From CAYNFH01 sp964396385 (lineage in GTDB: Bacteria; Armatimonadota; Chthonomonadetes; Chthonomonadales; CAJBBX01), in contig CAYNFH010000006.1 in NCBI GenBank assembly GCA_964396385.1, positions 1 to 63,014 on the forward strand: a stretch of 63,014 bases of DNA, in the 5' to 3' direction. Below the pieces are notes generated by a model that searched no databases, was not told the origin of the DNA, and was given only the letters and a program-made list of their open reading frames with translations. The position numbers were made by a program, and so were the translations under genes. Each line of letters opens with the position of its first letter. Within the stretch, counting starts at the first letter, position 1. Below, one piece after another: positions 56,493-63,014 of the stretch.

Positions 56493-57337
56493 ATGTGGTC
56501 GCTGATCCACGCACCGGCACGCGCATGATGGCACTCACCGAACGAGCATCGCCTGTCCTCAAACTACTCCTCCCAGGGCAGGACGAGTCGGCCCGAGGGA
56601 TCGAAGTGGAGCTACCGGAGCACGTGTGGGGACGTCCACGAGGGGCATCCGACGCGGAGCAGTTGTATTTGATGGCGCCGGGGCGACAGGAAGACCAAGG
56701 GCAGCACAGTCCTCATTTTACATGGCATTGTGAAGGCCGTGCGCTCGGCTATCAGATGGAGGTCAAGCAGCGCATAACGATGAACGTTCGGGCAGAGATG
56801 GAGCCAGACGGTATCCGCATGCAGTATCGGTTCATCAATAACGGCCGCAAGGAGTACAGTGTTCTTCAGCCGGTGACCTGCGTGAAGCTTAACGACCCGT
56901 TTACGGACAACTTCCTGGAGAGGACCTATGTCCACCACGCGGACGGATTCGACCTCCTTGCCTCCGAGACTCCTGAGCGCTTGCAGATGTCGCGCGATCA
57001 GTGGCTGCCCTGCCGCTATCTGGTCTCCTTTACGTGGCCGCCGCCTTCGCCGGACCGCAGGATCGAGACGGTTGAGGGCATTCGCCGCTACAACAAATCG
57101 GTTTGCGTTGACGAGCCGGTCCTTGCCACTCTGTCACATGACGAGAAGTGGATCGCGGCAACCTGCACCCGCGAGACCGGGAACCTCTGGACCAACCCGG
57201 AGCGAACATGCCAACATGCCGACCCGACGACTGAGCTAAAGCCCGGTGATTCGCGGGAGGTCGCCCTAAAGCTCTTCTTGTTTCGCGGAACCCTCAACCA
57301 GCTTCTGGAACGGGTCAGGCACGAGCGAGGTGGGTGA
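56489..57337 (+). CDS. Unrecognised protein, probably beta-sandwich
   Basis: 282 residues from ATG 56489, overlapping the previous stop. No signal or membrane helix. Strand-rich pattern with acidic and aromatic residues: ARGIEVELPEHVWGRP, HSPHFTWHCEGRALGYQMEV, EPDGIRMQYRFINNGRKEYS, VKLNDPFTDNFLERTYVHHAD, ending LKPGDSREVALKLFLFRGT. The general look is of a carbohydrate-binding or mutarotase-like sandwich, but I cannot assign a family. It precedes a secreted hydrolase and a Gfo/Idh oxidoreductase, suggesting a sugar-metabolism cluster. Confidence 0.65.
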   Translation: MNVVADPRTGTRMMALTERASPVLKLLLPGQDESARGIEVELPEHVWGRPRGASDAEQLYLMAPGRQEDQGQHSPHFTWHCEGRALGYQMEVKQRITMNVRAEMEPDGIRMQYRFINNGRKEYSVLQPVTCVKLNDPFTDNFLERTYVHHADGFDLLASETPERLQMSRDQWLPCRYLVSFTWPPPSPDRRIETVEGIRRYNKSVCVDEPVLATLSHDEKWIAATCTRETGNLWTNPERTCQHADPTTELKPGDSREVALKLFLFRGTLNQLLERVRHERGG

Positions 57338-57411
57338 AGGGCTGCGCCGCGGTCAACAGGACTAGGGCCGGGATAGACAGAATTCCGGGCATAGCGGGCG
57401 GTTACGGGAAG

Positions 57412-59709
57412 ATGCATCCACTCCCATTCATCGCGATTCTCTCTGTCATGACGACTTCGCTCTCTGTTGCGGTCGCAGCGCAGCCGCTTAGCGGCACGGC
57501 GCCCCTTACGGGCGATCAGGACCGGGCTTTGGCGATGGTGGACGGGATCAGCCGCTACCTGGACCGGGCTACGTCCGAAGCGGCTGCGCGGCGGTCCGAG
57601 CTCTGGAAGCGAGACACCAGCTCTCCGGCCGCCTACGAGCAGTCCATCGCGCCGAACCGGGAGCGGCTCCGCGCGATACTGGGGCTGACGGATGGGCGCG
57701 AGCCGCCTCACCTGGAAGTTGTCGGGGAGCCCGGCCGGGACGTGCTGCTCGCCCGCGGCGCGGCCTGCCGCATCTACATGGCGCGCTGGAGCGCGCTCCA
57801 CGGCGTGGATGGCGAGGGGTTGCTGCTGATTCCGAACGGGCCTGTCAGAGCCGACGTGGTGGCGCTGCCGGACTGCGACCAGACGCCGGAGGCACTGGCC
57901 GGACTGGAGCCCGGGATATCACCCGACGCTCAGTACGCGCGACGCCTGGCCGAGAACGGCTGCCGCGTGCTGGTGCCGTGCCTCATCGATCGCGGCACGG
58001 CGTTCACCTCCAGCTCGCCCATTCACAAGACGGACGTGCCGCATCGCGAATTCATCTGGCGGGCCGCGTACGAGCTGGGCCGCACCATGGCCGGGTATGA
58101 GGTGCAGAAGGTTCTCGCCGCCGTGGACTGGTTCCGGTCGGACGCGCGCCGGCCCGTGGGAGTTATTGGCTACGGGGAAGGGGGCCTTATCGCACTCTAC
58201 GCCGCGGCCGTGGACACCCGTATCGACGCGGCGCTTGTCTCCGGATACTACGGGCCGCGAGAGCGGCTCTGGACCGAACCGATCTACCGCAACGCGTTCG
58301 GACTACTGCGCGAGTTCGGCGACGCGGAGATAGCCAGCCTCGTGGCGCCGCGAAGCCTGGTCGTGGAGGACGCCGACCAGCCCAAGGTCGAGATCCCACC
58401 CAACCACGGGGGCCAGGCCGCGCCGGGCGCGATCGTGACGCCGCCGGCCGATGCCGTGAGGTCCGAGGTCGAGCGTGCCAACCGCTTCACCAGCGGCCTC
58501 CCGGGCGGGCGCGTCCAGCTCATCGAGAGCCGCACGCCGGGATCGGATGCGGCGCTTACGTCGTTCCTGGAGGCGCTGGGTGTCCGGACCGCCCTCACGC
58601 CATCCGGTCCTCCTCCGAAAGCGCCGCGGAGTTCTCCAGACCCAAAGGCCCGGCTGCGAAGACAGTACGACCAGATCCTGGACCACCTGCAGCGGCTCAT
58701 GCGCGTCGCGCCCAATCGCAGGGCGGAGCTGTGGGAGACGGCGACGCGGCGAGCGGGCGACGCGGCGAGCGGGCGAGCGGAGGCGTGGCGGGAGGCGGTG
58801 GGGCCGCTGCGGGAGCGGTTCTGGGACCAGGTGATCGGCCGGCTGCCGCCCGCCGATATGCCGCTTAACCCGCGGAGCCGGCTGGTGTATGACACGCCGA
58901 AGTTCAAAGGGTATGAAGTGGTCCTCGACGTCTATCCGGACGTCTTCGCCTACGGCATCCTGCTGGTCCCAAAAGACCTGAAGCCGGGCGAGCGCCGGCC
59001 GGTAGTGGTGTGCCAGCACGGGCTGGAGGGGCGGCCGCAGGACGTGGCGGATCCAAGCGTCAACAACCCATCGTACAACCAGTTTGCCTGCCGCCTTGCG
59101 GAGCAGGGATTCGTCACCTATGCGCCGCAGAACCCCTACATCGGGGGCGACCGGTTCCGGCTGCTGCTCCGGAAGGCGCAGCCGCTGGGACTGACTCTCT
59201 TCTCCTTCATCGTCCGTCAGCACGAGCGCACGCTGGAGTGGCTGGCGAGCCAGCCCTTTGTCGACCCGGAGCGCATCGCGTTCTACGGCCTGAGCTACGG
59301 CGGCAAGACGGCCATGCGGGTACCGGCGGTGCTGGAGCGGTACTGTCTCTCCATCTGCTCGGCGGACTACAACGAGTGGATCTGGAAGAACGTGGACTTC
59401 CTGAGCCCCTACTGCTACCTGTACCTTAACGAATACGACATGCCGGAGTGGAACCTGGCCAACACGTTCAACTATGCGGAGATGAGCTGGCTGATCTGCC
59501 CCCGGCCCTTTATGGTGGAGCGGGGCCATCATGACGGGGTGGCGCCGGACGAGTGGGTGGCGTACGAGTATGCGCGCACCCGGCGGCAGTACGACCTGCT
59601 GGGACTGGGCGACCGGACGGAGATGGAGGTATTCGACGGGCCGCATACCATCCACGGAGTGGGGACCTTCGCCTTTCTCCACCGGCATCTGCGCTTCCCG
59701 GCGCAGTAG
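57412..59709 (+). CDS. Secreted tandem alpha/beta hydrolase, first domain with Glu at the nucleophile
   Basis: 765 residues from ATG 57412 (signal MHPLPFIAILSVMTTSLSVAVAA). Two hydrolase domains. In domain 1 the nucleophile elbow reads IGYGEGG (253-258), with Glu256 at the usual Ser position. In domain 2 it reads YGLSYGG with Ser628 in place; the acid is probably in the MVERGHHDGVAP region and the His in DGPHTIHGVG. The linker helix carries an in-frame repeat array (near 444-457, RAGDAASGRAEAW). Esterase or acetyl-xylan-esterase-like action on polysaccharide decorations is plausible. It starts 74 bp after the unknown protein. Confidence 0.8.
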   Translation: MHPLPFIAILSVMTTSLSVAVAAQPLSGTAPLTGDQDRALAMVDGISRYLDRATSEAAARRSELWKRDTSSPAAYEQSIAPNRERLRAILGLTDGREPPHLEVVGEPGRDVLLARGAACRIYMARWSALHGVDGEGLLLIPNGPVRADVVALPDCDQTPEALAGLEPGISPDAQYARRLAENGCRVLVPCLIDRGTAFTSSSPIHKTDVPHREFIWRAAYELGRTMAGYEVQKVLAAVDWFRSDARRPVGVIGYGEGGLIALYAAAVDTRIDAALVSGYYGPRERLWTEPIYRNAFGLLREFGDAEIASLVAPRSLVVEDADQPKVEIPPNHGGQAAPGAIVTPPADAVRSEVERANRFTSGLPGGRVQLIESRTPGSDAALTSFLEALGVRTALTPSGPPPKAPRSSPDPKARLRRQYDQILDHLQRLMRVAPNRRAELWETATRRAGDAASGRAEAWREAVGPLRERFWDQVIGRLPPADMPLNPRSRLVYDTPKFKGYEVVLDVYPDVFAYGILLVPKDLKPGERRPVVVCQHGLEGRPQDVADPSVNNPSYNQFACRLAEQGFVTYAPQNPYIGGDRFRLLLRKAQPLGLTLFSFIVRQHERTLEWLASQPFVDPERIAFYGLSYGGKTAMRVPAVLERYCLSICSADYNEWIWKNVDFLSPYCYLYLNEYDMPEWNLANTFNYAEMSWLICPRPFMVERGHHDGVAPDEWVAYEYARTRRQYDLLGLGDRTEMEVFDGPHTIHGVGTFAFLHRHLRFPAQ
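58741..58780. repeat. GCGAGCGG octamer array inside the tandem hydrolase gene
   Basis: GCGACGCG GCGAGCGG GCGACGCG GCGAGCGG GCGAGCGG, 5 x 8 bp, in frame. It has the same unit as the GAGCGGGC array at 49943-49974. Confidence 0.75.
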
Positions 59710-59719
59710 GGAGAACCGT

Positions 59720-61036
59720 ATGTCGGACACACGAATCACGCGGCGGCGGTTATTGGGGGACGCGGCTGCCTTCGCGATACCGGCCATCGTACCGGCCCAC
59801 GTGATAGGCTGGCGCGGCCGGATGGGCGCGAACGACCGGATCGTGATCGCCAACATCGGCGTGGGGGGCATGGGCCGGACCCACGTTGCTCCGGACACGG
59901 CCGCCCTGTGCGACGTGGACTCCACCCGGCTGGCCGACGTCGCCAAGAGTGTGATGGCCGGCGGAAAGCGTACGGCTGCCTCGCCGCCAATTCTGTACGG
60001 CGACTATCGCCACATCCTGGACAGGAGCGACATCGACGCGGTGACCATCGGGACGCCGGACCACTGGCACGCGATGATGACGGTGCACGCCTGCCAGGCC
60101 GGCAAGCACGTGTACAGCGAGAAGCCCACGGCCCGCACGCTGGCGGAGGGCCGGGCCATGGTGCGCGCCGCCCGCCGGTACAACCGCGTCGTGCAGATCG
60201 GGGCCCAAGGCCGGTCTAATCCCAACGCCCGCGCGGCCTGTCAGTACGTGCGCAACGGCCAGCTTGGCCGTGTTACGCGCGTGGACATCTACCATCCAGA
60301 CAATCCGACTACGACGGAGGGACCGCGTCCGTATCCCGTCCCGCTTACGTTGGACTGGGACCTGTGGCTGGGGCCTGCGAAGTACCGGCCGTACCATCCG
60401 CTGTACCACCCCGCACGCTTCCGGTGGTTCATGGACCTGGGCGGCGGCCAGATCCGCGATAGGGGCAACCACGCCATGAGTATCGCCTGCTGGCTGATGA
60501 GCCACGACAACTACCGCGGGCTGGTGACGGTGGAGGCGCGCGGAGAGCCACAGACGCAGGGCATGTTCGATGTGCCGCTGAAGCTGGCCGTTACCTGGAC
60601 GATGCGGGACCCGGAGTGGACCCTCACGTGGACGCAAGGGGAGGTGCCCAAGACGCACGGGCTCTGGGGCGCGACGTACCATGGAACCCGGGACAGCCTG
60701 ATTGTGATCCAGGGCGACAACGCCTGCGATACGGAGGAGAAGGCGAAGCAGTACACTCCGCCGCCCGGGCGCGAGGTGTACCTGCATCCCACGGATCCGT
60801 CCCTCAGCGCCACGGAGCGGCACCGGCAGAACTGGCTGGACTGCATCCGTACGGGCAAGCGGCCGGCGATGGACGTGGAGATAGGCTACCGGACGGTGAC
60901 CTACTGCATCCTCGGAAACATGGCGTATACGCTGGGCCGCAGGCTCACTTACGACATGGGCCGGGAGCGGTTCGTGAACGATACAGAGGCGGACGCCTTG
61001 ATGCAGTGGCCGTACCGCGCGCCGTGGCACCTGTAA
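59720..61036 (+). CDS. Tat-exported Gfo/Idh/MocA-family oxidoreductase
   Basis: 438 residues from ATG 59720, with GGGAG upstream. Twin-arginine signal TRITRRRLLGDAAAFAIPAI. Rossmann motif IVIANIGVGGMGRTH; the conserved SEKPTARTLAEGRAMV carries the EKP lysine, and LWLGPAKYRPYHP plus DLGGGQIRDRGNHAMSIACW match the secreted Planctomycetes/Armatimonadota-type Gfo/Idh branch. The histidine in the GNH motif is typical. Probably oxidises a sugar or sugar derivative in the periplasm; 10 bp after the tandem hydrolase. Confidence 0.88.
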   Translation: MSDTRITRRRLLGDAAAFAIPAIVPAHVIGWRGRMGANDRIVIANIGVGGMGRTHVAPDTAALCDVDSTRLADVAKSVMAGGKRTAASPPILYGDYRHILDRSDIDAVTIGTPDHWHAMMTVHACQAGKHVYSEKPTARTLAEGRAMVRAARRYNRVVQIGAQGRSNPNARAACQYVRNGQLGRVTRVDIYHPDNPTTTEGPRPYPVPLTLDWDLWLGPAKYRPYHPLYHPARFRWFMDLGGGQIRDRGNHAMSIACWLMSHDNYRGLVTVEARGEPQTQGMFDVPLKLAVTWTMRDPEWTLTWTQGEVPKTHGLWGATYHGTRDSLIVIQGDNACDTEEKAKQYTPPPGREVYLHPTDPSLSATERHRQNWLDCIRTGKRPAMDVEIGYRTVTYCILGNMAYTLGRRLTYDMGRERFVNDTEADALMQWPYRAPWHL

Positions 61037-61045
61037 GCCGTCAGC

Positions 61046-61087
61046 GGACGACGGACGATGGACCACAGACGACCCCGGATTCCCGGG
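61046..61087. repeat. GGACGAC heptamer array with CCCGGATTCCCGGG core
   Basis: GGACGAC GGACGAT GGACCAC AGACGAC (61046-61073, 4 x 7) run straight into CCCGGATTCCCGGG (61074-61087), the longest core seen. TCTGCGG TCCC on the right is a short inverted partial arm. It lies between the Gfo/Idh gene and the DinB-like gene. Confidence 0.7.
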
Positions 61088-61114
61088 TCTGCGGTCCCAA
61101 CGAAAGGGAAACCA

Positions 61115-61588
61115 TTGGACCAAGACGCGATCCGGAGTGGTGTGTTAGCCGCCTTTGAGTACTCCTACCAGCACGATGACTGGGTGACGCCGCTGGCGGA
61201 AGCGCTAGACGGCGTGACGGCGGAAGAGGCGGCGTGGCGGCCGGCGCCGGACCGGAAGGGTATCTGGGACATCGTGCTGCACCTGACGGTATGGACAGAC
61301 AATATCGTGGAGCGGATGCGGAGCGGAGAGCGCGCCCGCCCGGCGGAGGGGGCCTGGCCCGCTCCGCCTGCCAGCCCGGATGAGGCGGAATGGGCGGCGG
61401 CACAGCAGCGCCTGTGGGACTCGCTGGACCGGCTGCGGGTCTACATGGAGGCGAGCTCGCTGGAGGCGCTGGCCGGTAGCCCCTACGGGTTAGGGGACCT
61501 CCTGTGCCGGTTTGTCCACAACGGCTATCACATCGGCCAGATCACCAAGTTGCGGGAGTTGCGAGAAGCGGGTGCCCACCCGCATTGA
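61115..61588 (+). CDS. DinB-superfamily protein
   Basis: 157 residues from TTG 61115 (M-DQDAIRSGVLAAFEYSYQHDDWVTPLAEAL), with AAGGG about 8 nt upstream. Four-helix DinB/YfiT-like fold; metal ligands are likely His in LHLTVW and the two His of HNGYHIGQI. Members are metal-dependent, often thiol S-transferase-like enzymes; substrate unknown. It ends 22 bp before the convergent glycosidase gene. Confidence 0.78.
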   Translation: MDQDAIRSGVLAAFEYSYQHDDWVTPLAEALDGVTAEEAAWRPAPDRKGIWDIVLHLTVWTDNIVERMRSGERARPAEGAWPAPPASPDEAEWAAAQQRLWDSLDRLRVYMEASSLEALAGSPYGLGDLLCRFVHNGYHIGQITKLRELREAGAHPH

Positions 61589-61610
61589 GCGAACCTCTGC
61601 GGCCGGCAGG

Positions 61611-62879
61611 CTACTTCACCAGGAACGGGACGTTGGCGGTGGCGGCGTTGCCGTGGCCGTCGTAGAGATAGACGAAGAGGCGGTAAGCGCCCGGCGATGG
61701 CGGCGTGCGGAAACGCAGGTGGGTTCCGGCGGCCTCCAGTATACAGTCTGATACGGCGGGCGGCTCCTGCTCCTGGTCGCCACCGCTCCTGCGGTCGCTG
61801 CTCTCCTGGCGTACCTCCCAGCGCACCGTCAGGTTCGGCGGGGTTCCGCCCTCCAGCGTCACCTCGGCGGTCTGCTCGCTATTAGCCGGTACCTCCATCC
61901 GCGCAACCGACGTCTCGAAGCTACTGATGCGGGGGCAGCGCACCCCCGGGTATCGTCCCGTCCAGAGGTACTGCATCGTCTCGACGGCCTCCGTGCGCTC
62001 TCCGGAGCGGAGGAACATGCCGAACCAGGTGGAGGTCGCCTCCTGTTTCTGCCCCCAGAGGAAGCAGTAGGAGCCGAGGCACTGCCCCCGCTGCCCGGCG
62101 ATGCTGTGCTGATAGTTCTTGAGGTATGTATGCGCCTTCTGTGTGCTGGTGGGCTCCAGCGGCGCCTTCCAGGTGGTGGCGCCGACCTCCCAGAAGCCGG
62201 GAGGCCCGAATTCCGTGATGACATAGGGACGGGTGAAGCCCGCGGCCCTCATCCTCTCCGGCAAAGAGCCCAGACCGGCGTAGGAGTTGATGCCCAGCAC
62301 GTCCACGTTGGGGCAGTACTTCATGAACTCCTTGAGCTTCAGGCCATCCTGCCCAATCTCGGCGATGACGGTCATGACCGGGTGGTTGGGGTCCTCCTGC
62401 TTGATGGCCTTTGCCGCATCGTCGATGGCCTGCCAGATGAGCGGGTCCCGGCCGTCGCCCTCCATCTCATTGCCCAAGCCCCAGATCAGCACGGCGGGGC
62501 GGCTCTTGTAGCGGCGGACGAAGGCGACGGCGTTCTCCTTCTGCCGCCGGACCGCCGCCTGGTCCTCGTAGTGGAAGCCCTGCCGGGGCTGGCCGAGCCA
62601 GATGCCGGCGGTGACCGAGAGTCCGAGCTTCTGGCAGGCATCCAGAATCTGCGTCTGGTCGTCACCGCCCCAGGTGCGGATGGAGTTGCCGCCGATGGCC
62701 TTGAGCGTCTCCAGGTGGTGGTCGCCGCCCGCGCCCTGAATCAGGTAAGGGCTGCCGTCCCGCTGCAGCTCGTAGCCGGCGGGGGTCCTGACGACCTGGA
62801 CTATCGATTCGGCGCGGGCCGCGGTTGCCAGTTGGGCCGATATGAACAGCAATGTGAAGGCAGCGATCTGCTTGCGCAT
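61611..62879 (-). CDS. Secreted clan GH-A glycoside hydrolase (GH2/GH5-like)
   Basis: 422 residues from ATG 62879 (signal MRKQIAAFTLLFISAQLATAARA); the longer frame to 62933 is upstream DNA. Barrel features: GGDHHLETLKAIGGNSIRTWG, WLGQPRQGFHYED, the acid/base Glu in WGLGNEMEGDGRD and the nucleophile Glu in VITEFGPPGFW. This fits a GH2-type TIM barrel without the N-terminal sandwich domains, or a GH5-like enzyme. The C-terminal ~100 residues form an Ig-like domain (PPNLTVRWEVRQES, GAYRLFVYLYDGHGNAATA). Palindrome upstream at 62939-62965. Confidence 0.8.
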   Translation of the reverse strand: MRKQIAAFTLLFISAQLATAARAESIVQVVRTPAGYELQRDGSPYLIQGAGGDHHLETLKAIGGNSIRTWGGDDQTQILDACQKLGLSVTAGIWLGQPRQGFHYEDQAAVRRQKENAVAFVRRYKSRPAVLIWGLGNEMEGDGRDPLIWQAIDDAAKAIKQEDPNHPVMTVIAEIGQDGLKLKEFMKYCPNVDVLGINSYAGLGSLPERMRAAGFTRPYVITEFGPPGFWEVGATTWKAPLEPTSTQKAHTYLKNYQHSIAGQRGQCLGSYCFLWGQKQEATSTWFGMFLRSGERTEAVETMQYLWTGRYPGVRCPRISSFETSVARMEVPANSEQTAEVTLEGGTPPNLTVRWEVRQESSDRRSGGDQEQEPPAVSDCILEAAGTHLRFRTPPSPGAYRLFVYLYDGHGNAATANVPFLVK

Positions 62880-62938
62880 GGGTGGTTGCTCTCTTTGTTG
62901 GAAGGGACTCAGGCTTGCATCCGTCTGAGACATTGTCT

Positions 62939-62965
62939 CAATTTGACACGCCGCGTGTGAAATTG
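62939..62965. promoter_or_regulatory. 27-bp near-perfect palindrome, candidate operator
   Basis: CAATTTGACACG-CCG-CGTGTGAAATTG is a 12+12 inverted repeat with a single mismatch (G/C at position 7), 60-86 bp upstream of the glycosidase start. The size and symmetry suit a dimeric repressor or activator. The cognate regulator is not known; a LacI-type site is possible. Confidence 0.5.
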
Positions 62966-62985
62966 CCGCGGCGGCGGCAAATCAC

Positions 62986-63001
62986 CCCCCAATTCTGGGG
63001 G
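62986..63001. repeat. CCCCC-AATTCT-GGGGG palindrome
   Basis: The second copy of the palindrome at 29357-29378, with the complementary loop sequence, at the right window edge. A short dispersed REP-like repeat or terminator for an unseen gene. Confidence 0.5.
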
Positions 63002-63014
63002 AGCTTTCGAGGAA

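Noticed and set aside
1..63014. tRNA, rRNA or tmRNA genes
   Set aside because: I saw no cloverleaf with conserved TTCRANNC or rRNA core segments; a covariance scan was not possible, so short RNA genes could be missed.

Overview
The window is about 63 kb of GC-rich bacterial chromosome. The best phylum guess is Armatimonadota. The strongest clue is the secreted pseudopilin-like protein at 29737-30576. It has the class III prepilin start FTLIELLVVIAIIAILAAIL, then FPVFAQAREKAR, and a C-terminal H...DGxxAxFxDGHVK segment typical of the DUF1559-like pseudopilins abundant in that phylum and in Planctomycetes. Many secreted CAZymes, Tat-exported oxidoreductases, an ASPIC/UnbV protein and two HisKA_2-type orphan kinases fit a heterotrophic polysaccharide degrader. 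I could not run a search, so the phylum is inference.

Layout. 1-7.5 kb: small hydrolase, an internally deleted GNAT, two GAF/PAS HisKA_2 kinases, an acetoacetate-decarboxylase-like protein and a secreted clan GH-A glycosidase. 7.5-10.9 kb: ECF sigma, zinc anti-sigma and an HtrA-like protein with a broken catalytic triad. 11-17.2 kb: MacB-like ABC ATPase and FtsX permease, a CcrM-like adenine methyltransferase and an ABC-2 permease pair without an ATPase. 17.2-24.6 kb: aldo/keto reductase, GH127-like enzyme, a hypothetical gene, a REP-associated tyrosine transposase with its own inverted REP units, a frameshifted cupin and a GH29 fucosidase. 24.8-29.3 kb: sugar ABC importer (binding protein and two permeases) and a LacI regulator. 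29.4-34.2 kb: pseudopilin, TPR and ASPIC/UnbV proteins. 34.3-43.9 kb: glutaminase-A-like enzyme, two divergent GT-C-type membrane proteins, then an operon of nitrilase-family enzyme, a 29-residue peptide, an unknown protein, GH16-like and HIT. 43.9-54.1 kb: regulatory-domain lipoprotein, CPT-like kinase, MHS-type MFS transporter, and a periplasmic molybdenum hydroxylase (PaoABC-like) with XdhC and MocA-like maturation factors. 54.2-63 kb: small secreted protein, SufU, poorly resolved small ORFs, an unknown protein followed by a tandem hydrolase, Gfo/Idh oxidoreductase, DinB-like protein and another GH-A glycosidase.

The most unusual feature cuts across all of this. More than twenty short tandem arrays are scattered through the window. 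Each is typically four units of 7 bp or three units of 8 bp. They belong to about nine unit families, each seen at two or more loci. Between genes they are often paired as inverted arms, several around a CCGGATTCC-type core. Inside genes they lie in open frame and encode low-complexity loops in otherwise conserved proteins. They also form the C-termini or stop codons of some genes and abut the start codons of others. The pattern recalls cyanobacterial heptanucleotide STRRs and Rickettsia palindromic elements, but I know of no description matching it.
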